A stretch of 44,053 bases of DNA from Gracilariopsis chorda (taxonomy: Eukaryota; Rhodophyta; Florideophyceae; Gracilariales; Gracilariaceae), in the NCBI GenBank assembly GCA_003194525.1, contig NBIV01000390.1, positions 1 through 44,053 on the forward strand, read 5' to 3'. Below the pieces are notes generated by a model. The model worked only from the letters and a program-made list of their open reading frames with translations, did not search any database and was not told where the DNA came from. Numbering within the stretch: the stretch's first letter is position 1; each line of letters opens with the position of its first letter. Shown piece after piece: positions 28,781-38,700 of the stretch. Both the position numbers and the translations under genes were made by a program.

Positions 28781-29314
28781 GACGCGCGTTGCGCTTTTCT
28801 TTTCTCACAACTGTTTGCTTAGCTGTTTTTCTTTTTTTAGTATGTACCCTTGTAACGAGAAACCGACGATGCGAAAGGACGCACTCTTTTTTGTTTTGTT
28901 TTTGGAGCTGGAAGCGCGCATGCGGGCAGGTGCTGTTGTTGCGCGCCGGCTTGGTTTGGAGCGTGTGCGTTTTGTGTAACATGGTTTTGTCTTTTCTTGC
29001 ATCTTCATCTTCAGCGTATCTGCTAGTGCAATAGACGGTGTTAAACGTGCCCTGTTTGCTGATCACGTAAACCAGTGCCGCGTGTCTGCTCTGTTCAACC
29101 GCCAGCCGAGCCACGTGCCGCCCCTTCCCCCCGCCTTGTCTGTTTTCAGCGCTGCGACTCACAAAACCTGCACGCGTGCCCTGCGCCACGCTGTGCCGTT
29201 TTTGCCAAAAACGGCTACGCGTTTAGCAGCTATCCCTGAACCCCCTTTGCTCACTTCCTCTGCTCAGGGAACGCAGCTCTACATCGCCACGTGCTTCGCC
29301 GCCATTCAACAATC
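28781..29314. other. Intergenic spacer, RING gene to phosphatase gene
   Basis: 534 bp. T-rich just after the RING stop (possible 3' processing signals near 28800-28840), then CT-rich towards the phosphatase ATG. No TATA box or RNA gene recognised. Confidence 0.5.
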
Positions 29315-29996
<682 letters not shown>

Positions 29997-30072
29997 CCTC
30001 CCACACCATCGCACCGAAAAAGCACCACTTTTTGTTGTCTTCACCTGCCTTCTCACTTCTTGCTGGTTGCTT

Positions 30073-31329
30073 TCACCTCTCCTTTCGCCTTCGTATCTCT
30101 GAGCTCGAAACATCTGCGCGAAACTTGCTGCTAGGAATCACCTCGAACATGTCGTCAAACCCTGCTGGCGGTTTCAGGTCCTCGAGCGTTTGAAATACAT
30201 CGCTTTTCACCCCGTCTTTTCTTTGTTCCAGTCTGCCGGCCACCAGAAAACTGCACCCGCGCGATTTCAGCTCCACCAACGCCTTTATCAGCTCGGTTTC
30301 CCCGCCGTAGTACTTGCCCGATACGATCCGAGTAGCCGTGTCCATGCCCACCACGAAACGCGAGTTGGGAAATAATTGCCCCTTCTCCTTGAACAACATG
30401 GCTCGCGAAATCAGGATGATATCGTCATCGTGGAATTGTTGTATGCGGCTTCGAACCACGCTTGCTTCCAAGGTCGGCTTGTCAACATTGGTCACGGACA
30501 GTTCGAATGCAGCTGTGTCATTCGGATACATGGATTGCGCTACGGCAAGCAATTCGCGATGCCCGTAATGCAGCGGATTGAAAGCACCTGGAAAAATCAT
30601 CGTCGCGTGCGTCGCCTCTCGGCTCCACACACCCCTCGTTAACTCCGCATATTTGATCTCACCTCGCACTACCGCTTCCACACAGTCACTGTGTTCATAT
30701 ACTACAGGCCCATGAAGCTGGTCCCCAGAAACCAAAAGATGTCGAACCAAAGCCATTGTACTATGTCGTGAAATTGATAGCGCCCCGCTCACCCCATCTG
30801 TCATCACGGTAGAGTCCGGACGCATCAATCCAGGGCTGCCTTCACAGTCGTCAAGCAGGGCTTGAAGCACAAATCTGGACGTTAGCTCCTCTTCATCATA
30901 GCGCTTTCGACGCCCCTTTTCCATCCTCAAGGTGTACTCTACCACTCGTTCAGAAGAATGAGCGACGACAAAGGCCCTGTGGTCACCTTTCTTCGGAGTT
31001 GATGATAGCAACGCGCATGCTGCAGCGATTCCGCACACTCGTACCCCGGGTTGGGACAGAGAAACGGCGCGACGGTATGCGGATTGGGCAAGGGCTCTTG
31101 CTGAAGCTGTCGATGAGAACGAAGTGATAGAATTACGCAATTCGCTGCCAATTGTTTCCAAAATTGCAGTCCTGTCATAGGGAATCCGCACTTCGAGAAC
31201 AGTGTTGGACGCACCGGGTACAGACAATAACCATGCTGATACATGTGATGCACCGCCAGATACGTGCAAGACGATGCGTGTCGGTGACTTGTGTATTAAC
31301 TCCACCGCTTGTTTCAAACTGTCTTCCAT
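30073..31329 (-). CDS. CinA-like domain fused to NMNAT-type nucleotidyltransferase, 418 aa
   Basis: I chose the ATG at 31329 (MEDSLKQAVELIH); the frame is open 24 codons further up without an ATG. The N-terminal ~165 residues resemble the CinA C-terminal/PncC fold (NMN deamidase): VSGGASHVSAWLLSVPGASNTVLEVRIPY and GVRVCGIAAACAL. The C-terminal half is a nucleotidyltransferase: HxGH-type motif in FPGAFNPLHYGHREL, and SSEIRRR at the very end in the ISSTxxR position. Such fusions occur in plants and other eukaryotes; a role in pyridine-nucleotide repair or salvage is likely but unproven. The classical NMNAT TRP block is not obvious, so the nucleotide could differ. Intronless, convergent with the phosphatase. 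Confidence 0.82.
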   Translation of the reverse strand: MEDSLKQAVELIHKSPTRIVLHVSGGASHVSAWLLSVPGASNTVLEVRIPYDRTAILETIGSELRNSITSFSSTASARALAQSAYRRAVSLSQPGVRVCGIAAACALLSSTPKKGDHRAFVVAHSSERVVEYTLRMEKGRRKRYDEEELTSRFVLQALLDDCEGSPGLMRPDSTVMTDGVSGALSISRHSTMALVRHLLVSGDQLHGPVVYEHSDCVEAVVRGEIKYAELTRGVWSREATHATMIFPGAFNPLHYGHRELLAVAQSMYPNDTAAFELSVTNVDKPTLEASVVRSRIQQFHDDDIILISRAMLFKEKGQLFPNSRFVVGMDTATRIVSGKYYGGETELIKALVELKSRGCSFLVAGRLEQRKDGVKSDVFQTLEDLKPPAGFDDMFEVIPSSKFRADVSSSEIRRRKER

Positions 31330-32619
31330 TTTTGATATGAAGAGTTTGTGTCCGCAGGAACACGTCCGTGTCCACACTTGTAGCTTAGCTCGTTTGCCCA
31401 AGATGGCGATATCTCAGATAGTATTGCGTTGGGCACGACAAATCTGACCCGGCAACAAAGGTAAGGGTTATCTACAGACGATCTACGAACGAGGAGAAAG
31501 AATCGCTATTTTATTAAGAGCGCTGAAAGAAACAAAGATCAATGCTGCGATTCTGTGATTATGCGTATGCAGCCCCATCATGGCATGATGCTCTGCTGGG
31601 GCAGTCTGCATACCCTGCAGACATGGGTGCAGCGCGGGTGCATTGGAGCAGTGCATCTGACGTGGGAGCGTTGTAACTCAACAGACCTACCCCAAAACTA
31701 TCAGCTTCGCAGAGTAAAGCAGGTCGGGGCTTTGGTTCTGGCACATCTGGCCTGTGTGGTTTCAGGATCAACTCAAATCTTACAGCGCAACAGAGCTTCT
31801 TAGAGCATCTCCACCGCCAGAGCCAAAACAGTAAACAAGTATTTTTCTTCACTGTTTCATCTCCAGTGGGACAAAAACAGGAGTGTGGGCGCCATCACGG
31901 GACGATGACGCAGGGGGCCAAAAAGTTGTAATAATAAATGCCAAAAGGGTGCTCTTCGTAGCTAAAAGCCCCAAAACAAGTTGAAAACAGTGGGATCAAA
32001 AGAACTAAACCAACTCGATGAGATAAAACAACACTAGGGAGAGCAAGAGGCTCAATCCCCAAATAAAACTTCTAAACTTCTTGTTGAAACGGCGCGCAAC
32101 CCAAGAATTATGTCAAGGATCACTAAGGATCAGACCCTCGGCTTCCAGTCAGACACTCCGGATGTGAAGTGGATTCTGCAGCCTACCTACCTCTGCACTA
32201 ACCGGAACCAGGCGCATACAATCCTTACAGGGCTTCCCGAGGAGAGCTACTAACAGCGGGATATGCTTTCAATCTATACCCAAGCTGGCCCTTTGCAGGA
32301 AAGGTTGCACGGCACGTCGCCTGCGGATAGCTTTCCGTGAAGTACTTCCATCCGGAAATCACCAGGTCTTTTGACCGACACCATTATCCGAGCAAAGCTC
32401 CGGTGGGGCTCACAGACGACAAAAAAAACTTCGGTACACACTATTCGTCTCCTGTCCACGCCTAAGGCGCTTCAACCGGTCTTAACGATGGTACTTACTC
32501 ACCCTTTTGGACAACTAGCGGCACACGCCTCACTAGAAGCCCTTTATCCAGCGGCGAACGCCTCACTGGTTGTTGATGATAGTTGAAGTGGCTGAAGGTT
32601 GATAGGGGGTGGGGCTTAG
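31330..32619. other. Intergenic spacer before element 2
   Basis: About 1.29 kb without a recognisable gene. It contains an inverted repeat hairpin (31565-31613) and a GAGCATCTCCACC sequence at 31804 resembling the ends of some DNA-transposon derivatives, though I found no matching second end. The element 2 5' LTR starts at 32620; the five bases before it (CTTAG) are the expected target duplication, whose partner lies outside the window. Confidence 0.5.
31565..31613. repeat. Imperfect hairpin
   Basis: GTATGCAG pairs exactly with CTGCATAC 33 bp later; the CCCC that follows the first arm can pair with GGGG just inside the second. The loop contains CATCATG-G-CATGATG, itself a palindrome. It could be a small structured RNA or a chance repeat. 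Confidence 0.45.
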
Positions 32620-33534
32620 TGTAGTGCAATACATTCCCGCGTACGGGCGATGGTGAAACTCATATCTGAGGTGTACTCGGTGCGAGCGATGAAGCGGGAT
32701 GCATGAATTTTAGCCCCCGTTTACCGGGCTAATTAGCGGTCGGGTTACCCAGGGTGGTTATGGGAACATTCATATTTTGTGGTACTTGCCTGCCAAGGGT
32801 GGTGGACACGTGGCTACAGCCCCAGCCAGGAGGCCCAAAATGGCTACTTATTTTAGTGTAGTTTAGGGGTTAATTTTACTTAGGCTAGTGCACTACCTAC
32901 TGTACTGCACTGAGCTAGTACTTGAGCGTCGGCCACACGACGGCGAGCTCACCAAGAAAAGAAAAAGGAGAGTTCGGCTCTGACTCTATTCGCCATGCGA
33001 AGTGTCTAACTCCTCGCGGAGGTACACCGCTTGCCCGGTAGTTTCACCCGACTCGCACCACCGAGGAGACCATGCTCGTCGTACCCAGTGGGTTGTGACC
33101 ACTCGTGGTATTCATTGTTGTCGTGTGACCGCCCGTACAGGCCCTATCTCCGCCCCAGTTTTGGGTATTGATATTACCGACGTGTGTCGTGAGACCGTGA
33201 GACCATCTCTTCCCCTCATATCCCCTAACCGCCGCGCGGTGCGTGTTCGTGTGTGTGTATCGGCACCCCCCTCCGGGGTCTGTCCCCGCTTTCCGCACGC
33301 CCCCGTCGGGTGGTCCCTTTCCCTCTTTTGTTCCCCTGCTCGCAGGCTACTTCCGTACCAGCCGTGGTTCCGACCCGTTCTAAGCCCTAAACCTCCGAGG
33401 TACATCCAGGCTCCCGACGGAGTTACACCCGTCATACGGGACACGGAGGGCTCTACTCAGCTGGGCCTACCTCTCCAAGAGAGCAAGGCTTCGAGCTGCC
33501 TTGGGTGCCTTTCCCACACCGGGATTGCACCACA
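32620..33534 (+). repeat. 5' LTR of element 2
   Basis: 915 bp, TGTAGTG...CCACA. The first ~893 bp match 43161-44053. The end is set by the CACA just before the PBS at 33537. It includes an AT-rich half (32700-32900), with sense transcription start expected somewhere after it. Confidence 0.92.
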
Positions 33535-33536
33535 AG

Positions 33537-33554
33537 TGGTCTCCCGACCTAGAA
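33537..33554 (+). promoter_or_regulatory. Primer binding site of element 2
   Basis: TGGTCTCCCGACCTAGAA, two bases after the LTR. Identical over 18 nt to the PBS of element 1 although the LTRs are unrelated, so both use the same primer tRNA (C1:G72, A73; tRNA-Tyr type by inference). Confidence 0.85.
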
Positions 33555-33683
33555 CGGGTTTGGCTTTCAATCCGGCCTGTCGGAAGTCCGCTTCCCCTTT
33601 TCCCTTTCATCCCTTTTTGCTCATTCGTTGAGATTCCCAAGCTGTGGGACTGGTGAAGTAAGCCGTGGACGGCTATCTGCAGT

Positions 33684-35726
33684 ATGCTGCCCACAGCTCC
33701 GAGTTCCCCCAGGAATGGTCCGCAACGGAACGCCGAAGCGGCGAGATCACGAAGGTCCGTTCCGGAACAACTACTTACCGATGCCGTCGGTGTGGAATCC
33801 CAAGGAATCCCATCGGCAACCTCGGTGCCTCGAGCCGTGACAGCTGTGGCCACTACGCCACCTCCGGTGGTCGAAATGCCGTCGGCTGTCCCCCCGAGAC
33901 CCGGGTCGCCTAAGTACCATCTCCTCGAGTCGAGAATCGACATTGCCAATGTGGCCCACGCCTCCCTCTCGCAGCAAGTTACCGATTTGGAACGGCGATG
34001 GAGTGACTCCCTGGCTCGGGATTATTCGGGAGATATTCGTCTCCTGAGAGCTGATGTGAATTCCATTCTGGAGTGTCTGGGTACTCCGGCTGCCTTCGTA
34101 GAAGGATATCGGGAGTTCGTGGAGGAAGTTAAAACCCATATGATGCGGGTAACCGGACGTATGGACACGCTGGAAGCGTTGCTCAGAGAAGACCTGAACG
34201 CTCCGAGACAGGAGGAAGTGAAGGTCATCTCACCCCAACACCGCTCCAGTCACCTCCCCCGTCACCCTGGAAAGAGAGTTCATCGTTATGAAGTCTCGCC
34301 AAGTTCCGACTCGGAAACAAGTTCGAGTAGCTCGTCTTCGAGATCATCGCGTGAAGGGAGAGGCCGCCGTCGCGGAGAAGAACCTAGTTCGAGGGCTACC
34401 TACACCTCCCATGGAGCAATCCGTGCGCGGGAGAAAGGTCGCCGTCATTTCGGCTTGAAGGAATTGAAACCGACGAATCCCCTTTACAGGAAGCTGTTGT
34501 CCTATCGTTATTACCGATTGGAAGACTCTTCGGGCACTCGAAGTTCGAGAGACACCGGTCGGGTGAAGGATCTCATACGTCGTATGAATGTGACGATGCT
34601 TAAGCAGAAGTTCTCCGGTGAAGATCCGATCCTCGTGTTGGATTTTCTGGCCCGCTTTGTGCAGGAAGCAGACGTACTCGAAATGAGTGAGGCGCAGGCA
34701 TACGTTGCGTTGCCCTACTTTCTTTCAGGAATAGCTGAAGATCAGTACAACTCGGTCAGGGGTTCGTCCAGGGCCTCAGAAGGAGGTGTTACGTGCTGGC
34801 CCGAGGCTGTACACTACCTGCTCAGGTCGTACGCGACGGGAACTGCAATCAGTCAAGCCATCGTGGCGATTCGCGATACGAAACAGAAGCCTGGTGAAAC
34901 GGAAACGTCGTATTCAACTCGCTTGAATAAAGCGTTTCATCGTTGTGGAAATGTGTTTACCGCTTTTGAGCGTTGCTCCATGCTGGTGGATGGTTTAGAT
35001 CCTGGTATCAGGGCACTGGTGTCCCGCTACAGGGAAGAGAAGCGCAAGGCGACGTATCTGGAACTGGTCCAGTACGCGCAGGCTGAGGGTGACACCCTCA
35101 GAGCGAGAGACCCGAGGCGTCGGTCGTCGAAGGCTCTCTTCGTCGAGAACGAGGCTTCCTCGGCATCTCTCCCTAACCCGGGACCACCTTCCAGATTTGC
35201 GGATAACATCCAGTATCTTGGCAGTCTTGAACAGTCGTTGGCAACCTCGGAACTGCCGTCCACGGTTACACCCACCGTGGTAGATCCGGCCTTTTACGCA
35301 AACCACGGTCGGGTTCTCCCAGCCCCGCTAGCCTACGCGTCGAGCGCCACAAGACACTCCCGCCCGGGATGGTCCAACCCGAAGCAACTAGCATTCCAAC
35401 CACAACACCCTCAGCACCGCGGAATGATGTCCCACGCCACCGGAACACGTTCAGCCCCGCTGATTTGCTACATTTGTTACCTTGAAGGTCATACTGCTTC
35501 GCAGTGTACCCTCCCCATTCGCGAGATGTGGAAGATCGTGGGAAATTATGAGAATCTCCCACCGGAGCATAAGGCTCGTGTCCCGAGTAATTCGTATGAA
35601 GACGCAAAGGCTGCGGTCCACAATGCTCAAGCTCGAGAAGCCGCGAAAACCGCGAACGGTAACAACCCTAACCTTTCGGAACGGGCTCAGCCGCACCCAG
35701 CGGTCGATTCGGTCCCGAAAAACTAA
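33684..35726 (+). CDS. Gag of element 2, 680 aa, intact
   Basis: ATG at 33684, 149 nt after the LTR. Order: Pro/Thr/Val-rich N-terminus; helical, possibly coiled segment around residues 80-170 (LESRIDIANVAHASLSQQV); Ser run and RGRRRGEE basic region near 215-235; retrotransposon gag core about 300-480 (FSGEDPILVLDFLARF, ETSYSTRLNKAFHRCGNVF); CCHC zinc knuckle CYICYLEGHTASQC near 593-606; hydrophilic end. This is the capsid/nucleocapsid protein that packages the RNA. It overlaps the pol register, which is open in the -1 frame from 35600; the stop is at 35724-35726, one codon after an A-run. Confidence 0.93.
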   Translation: MLPTAPSSPRNGPQRNAEAARSRRSVPEQLLTDAVGVESQGIPSATSVPRAVTAVATTPPPVVEMPSAVPPRPGSPKYHLLESRIDIANVAHASLSQQVTDLERRWSDSLARDYSGDIRLLRADVNSILECLGTPAAFVEGYREFVEEVKTHMMRVTGRMDTLEALLREDLNAPRQEEVKVISPQHRSSHLPRHPGKRVHRYEVSPSSDSETSSSSSSSRSSREGRGRRRGEEPSSRATYTSHGAIRAREKGRRHFGLKELKPTNPLYRKLLSYRYYRLEDSSGTRSSRDTGRVKDLIRRMNVTMLKQKFSGEDPILVLDFLARFVQEADVLEMSEAQAYVALPYFLSGIAEDQYNSVRGSSRASEGGVTCWPEAVHYLLRSYATGTAISQAIVAIRDTKQKPGETETSYSTRLNKAFHRCGNVFTAFERCSMLVDGLDPGIRALVSRYREEKRKATYLELVQYAQAEGDTLRARDPRRRSSKALFVENEASSASLPNPGPPSRFADNIQYLGSLEQSLATSELPSTVTPTVVDPAFYANHGRVLPAPLAYASSATRHSRPGWSNPKQLAFQPQHPQHRGMMSHATGTRSAPLICYICYLEGHTASQCTLPIREMWKIVGNYENLPPEHKARVPSNSYEDAKAAVHNAQAREAAKTANGNNPNLSERAQPHPAVDSVPKN

Positions 35727-35741
35727 TCTTGGGAGTCTCCC
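35717..35741 (+). other. Candidate -1 frameshift signal, element 2 gag/pol
   Basis: GAAAAAC (35717-35723) ends exactly at the gag stop TAA. Slipping back one base enters the pol register with CTA. GGGA-GTC-TCCC (35731-35741) forms a hairpin after a 7-nt spacer; an alternative CTCCC/GGGAG stem overlaps it. The first base G departs from the classic AAAAAAC heptamer. Confidence 0.5.
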
Positions 35742-38700
35742 CCACGGGAGGGGTGTCTTCCAAGCCGAAGTTGAAGACGCCTGAGGCGCCACCGCTTCGC
35801 TCCCCTGCCAAAATCCTTACGAGGAAACTGGCTCAAGAAGACGTGAGCTCGGACCACTTAGTGGCTCTGCGTCGTCCGTGGATACGGTCCCGTAACCTCC
35901 GCATCCCGGATCGAGTTTTGGTAATGGCCAAGAGGAACTATAAAGTTTATAGTGACCTCGGTCTCTCTAACCAGTTCATGGTTCGTCAGTTATCTGTCCT
36001 GGATACAGGTGCCGCTCCGAACCTGATCAATATCGGGATTATTCCACCCGCCATGCGGAAATGCATTCGCATTGGTCCAAGTCTGGATCTGGCGGACGCT
36101 AATAACAACCCGCTCCAGACTCTTGGAACAATTCCTCTGGTACTCAGACTAGGCACCTACGTGGTGAAGTTGGACTTCATCGTATGCGATTCTCTTGCTG
36201 CACCGGTCATCCTCGGTTGTGATTTCTGTGACCGCTTCGTGGAAGCTATCCGCCCTCGCTCCAGATCCGTGGAATTGGCCAACGGTTCGACCATCCCGAT
36301 TGTACGGAAGCCCTTGCGACACGCCTCCCGTAAACGGGTACCTTTACCTGCTGCTCAGGAAGCGTCCAATGTGGATCGAGCATCTACGAAGATTAGCGTC
36401 GCGGAACCAGTTTCGATCCCGAAGGAATCTCAGGTGTGGGTTTCAGTAACATCCAAACACCACGGGTTGCAGGTTTTTCAACCGCTCCCCTCGCTCTACG
36501 AACAGCGCCGTCTCGCATTAGCAAATGGGATCGTATCCGTCGAGCCGGACAAACCCTTTAAGGTTCTCGTTGCTAACCTCGGAACTACCACTCAGTGGTT
36601 GGTTAAAAACCAGGTCCTGGGCAACATGCTTCCGCATCCGTTGGCTATCCTTCCTACAAAGATTCCGATATCCGACGTTCTCGGAATACAAGACCCTAAG
36701 GAGGGGGAGGAGGTCCCGTTCGTTCCGTTGGATCCCGCCCGGGAAAGTTCAGATTCGACTGTCGAAGAAGCTCAGAAGAGCACGACTTCAGCATCGGCAG
36801 ATACTGCGTTAGACCCAGAACAGGCTTTGGATAAGTTGGACCTGGATCACATTAATGAATCTCATCGTGAGAAGTTTCGTGACATGCTCAGGGACTTTAC
36901 CGCCATGTGGGACGGTTCCCTGGGGACGATAGGGGTAACCGAACATCGGATTGATTTGTTGCCGGATACACGGCCTATTGCACAGCACCCGTATCGGGCA
37001 GGCCCTAAAGCAAGGGGGGAAGAGAAATCTCAGGTGGAGAAGATGCTGCGAGCTGGAGTTATCGAAGCAGCACAATCCCCTTGGGCTTCTCCTGTTGTCC
37101 TTGTTCCGAAAGCCGATGGATCATGGCGTTTTTGTGTGGATTACCGCCGCCTGAATGCGGTTACTGTCAAGGACGTCTATCCGATTCCACGAATGGACGA
37201 GTACATTGACTCCCTGGGGAGCGCAACGGTGTTCACTACCCTCGATGCCAATTCGGGATACTGGCAGGTCCCTATTAGGAAAGAAGATCGTGATAAGACC
37301 GCGTTTGTGTGCCATCAAGGACTATATCGCTTTAAGCGAATGCCGTTTGGACTAACGAATGCCCCAGCTACATTCCAACGGGCAATCGATATCCTCTTGG
37401 CGAGGTTCAAATGGACCAGCTGTCTGGTATACTTGGACGACATTATAGTGTTCTCCAATAACTTGGACGATCACCTGTCCCATGTCCGGGAAGTCTTGAC
37501 AGTGCTCCGCAACGCGGGCATCACCCTGAAGCTGGGAAAGTGTGAGTTCTGCGCCGATTCGGTAAAATATCTGGGGCACATCATCCGCCCCGGACAGCTT
37601 TCAATCGATGAAGCAAGAGTGAAATCACTTCGAGAGGCGAAACATCCGACTAATCAAACGGAGCTTCGATCCTTCCTAGGACTTTGCAATGTATATCGCC
37701 GATTCGTCCCGAACTTCGCCGACTTGTCAGCACCGCTTAACGCACTCCTCCGGAAAGGACAACCCACCGAACTGGACGTCTTTGACGAGGCTGAGTCGTC
37801 AGCATTCTCGTCTCTTGTCGACGCTGTAACGTCCCCGCCAGTTCTGGCCTTACCGCACCCGGACTTACCCTTCGAAGTGGATACTGACTCAAGTGCCCAC
37901 CAGGTGGGTTGTGCGTTGTTTCAAGTCACGGAAGAAGGAGAAAGACATCCGATCGGATATTGGTCACGTTCGTTGAACGTTCACGAGCGCAACTACTCGG
38001 TGTCCGAGAAGGAGTGTCTTGCTGTTGTTTGGGCGTTGGCAACGCTTCGCCCATACCTTATGGGTAACCATTTTAAGGTTCACACCGATCACTCGGCTCT
38101 CCGTTGGCTACTCGAAATTCGAGAACCGTCGGGCCGCCTCATGCGTTGGCGTCTCCGACTCTCAGAATTTACATTTGATGTCCTCTACAAGAAGGGATCC
38201 CTGAATACTCAGGCTGACGCCCTATCGCGCTTAGGAACATCAGCGGAAACCGAACCGGTCGACGATCTGGAAATACCATGTTTCATGGCACAATCCCCGG
38301 AGGGAACAGAAGAAGACGACCCAGACGTGAATGGGGATGACATCTGTGACGATATTCTGGCTGCAAACCCTACGGATCCTCCGGATGACCAGGTTGTTCC
38401 CATATCCTCTGAGGAAATGATCCGTGAACAACAGCAGGATCCTTTCTGTGCCCAGATTCGTGCCCGTCTTAACGGGGGCGCACAGATACCCTTTGCGGTG
38501 AACGATCGAGGCTACCTAGTCAGGTTGCTGACACGGGCCCCACAGATCGTTGTACCTCACACGCTGCAGCAGCGCGTCTTGCATCTATCGCATTACGCGA
38601 AGTTGGGTGCACATCCCGGCGGGAGGAAACTATACCTGACCCTTCGCAGGGACTTCTATTGGCCTGCTATGGCATTTGACTGCTGTGCAGTTCGCCGCTC

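Noticed and set aside
31804..31960. MITE-like sequence beginning GAGCATCTCCACC and a GGGTGCTCTT downstream
   Set aside because: Only six bases (AGAGCA/TGCTCT) match as an inverted repeat and no target duplication is visible.
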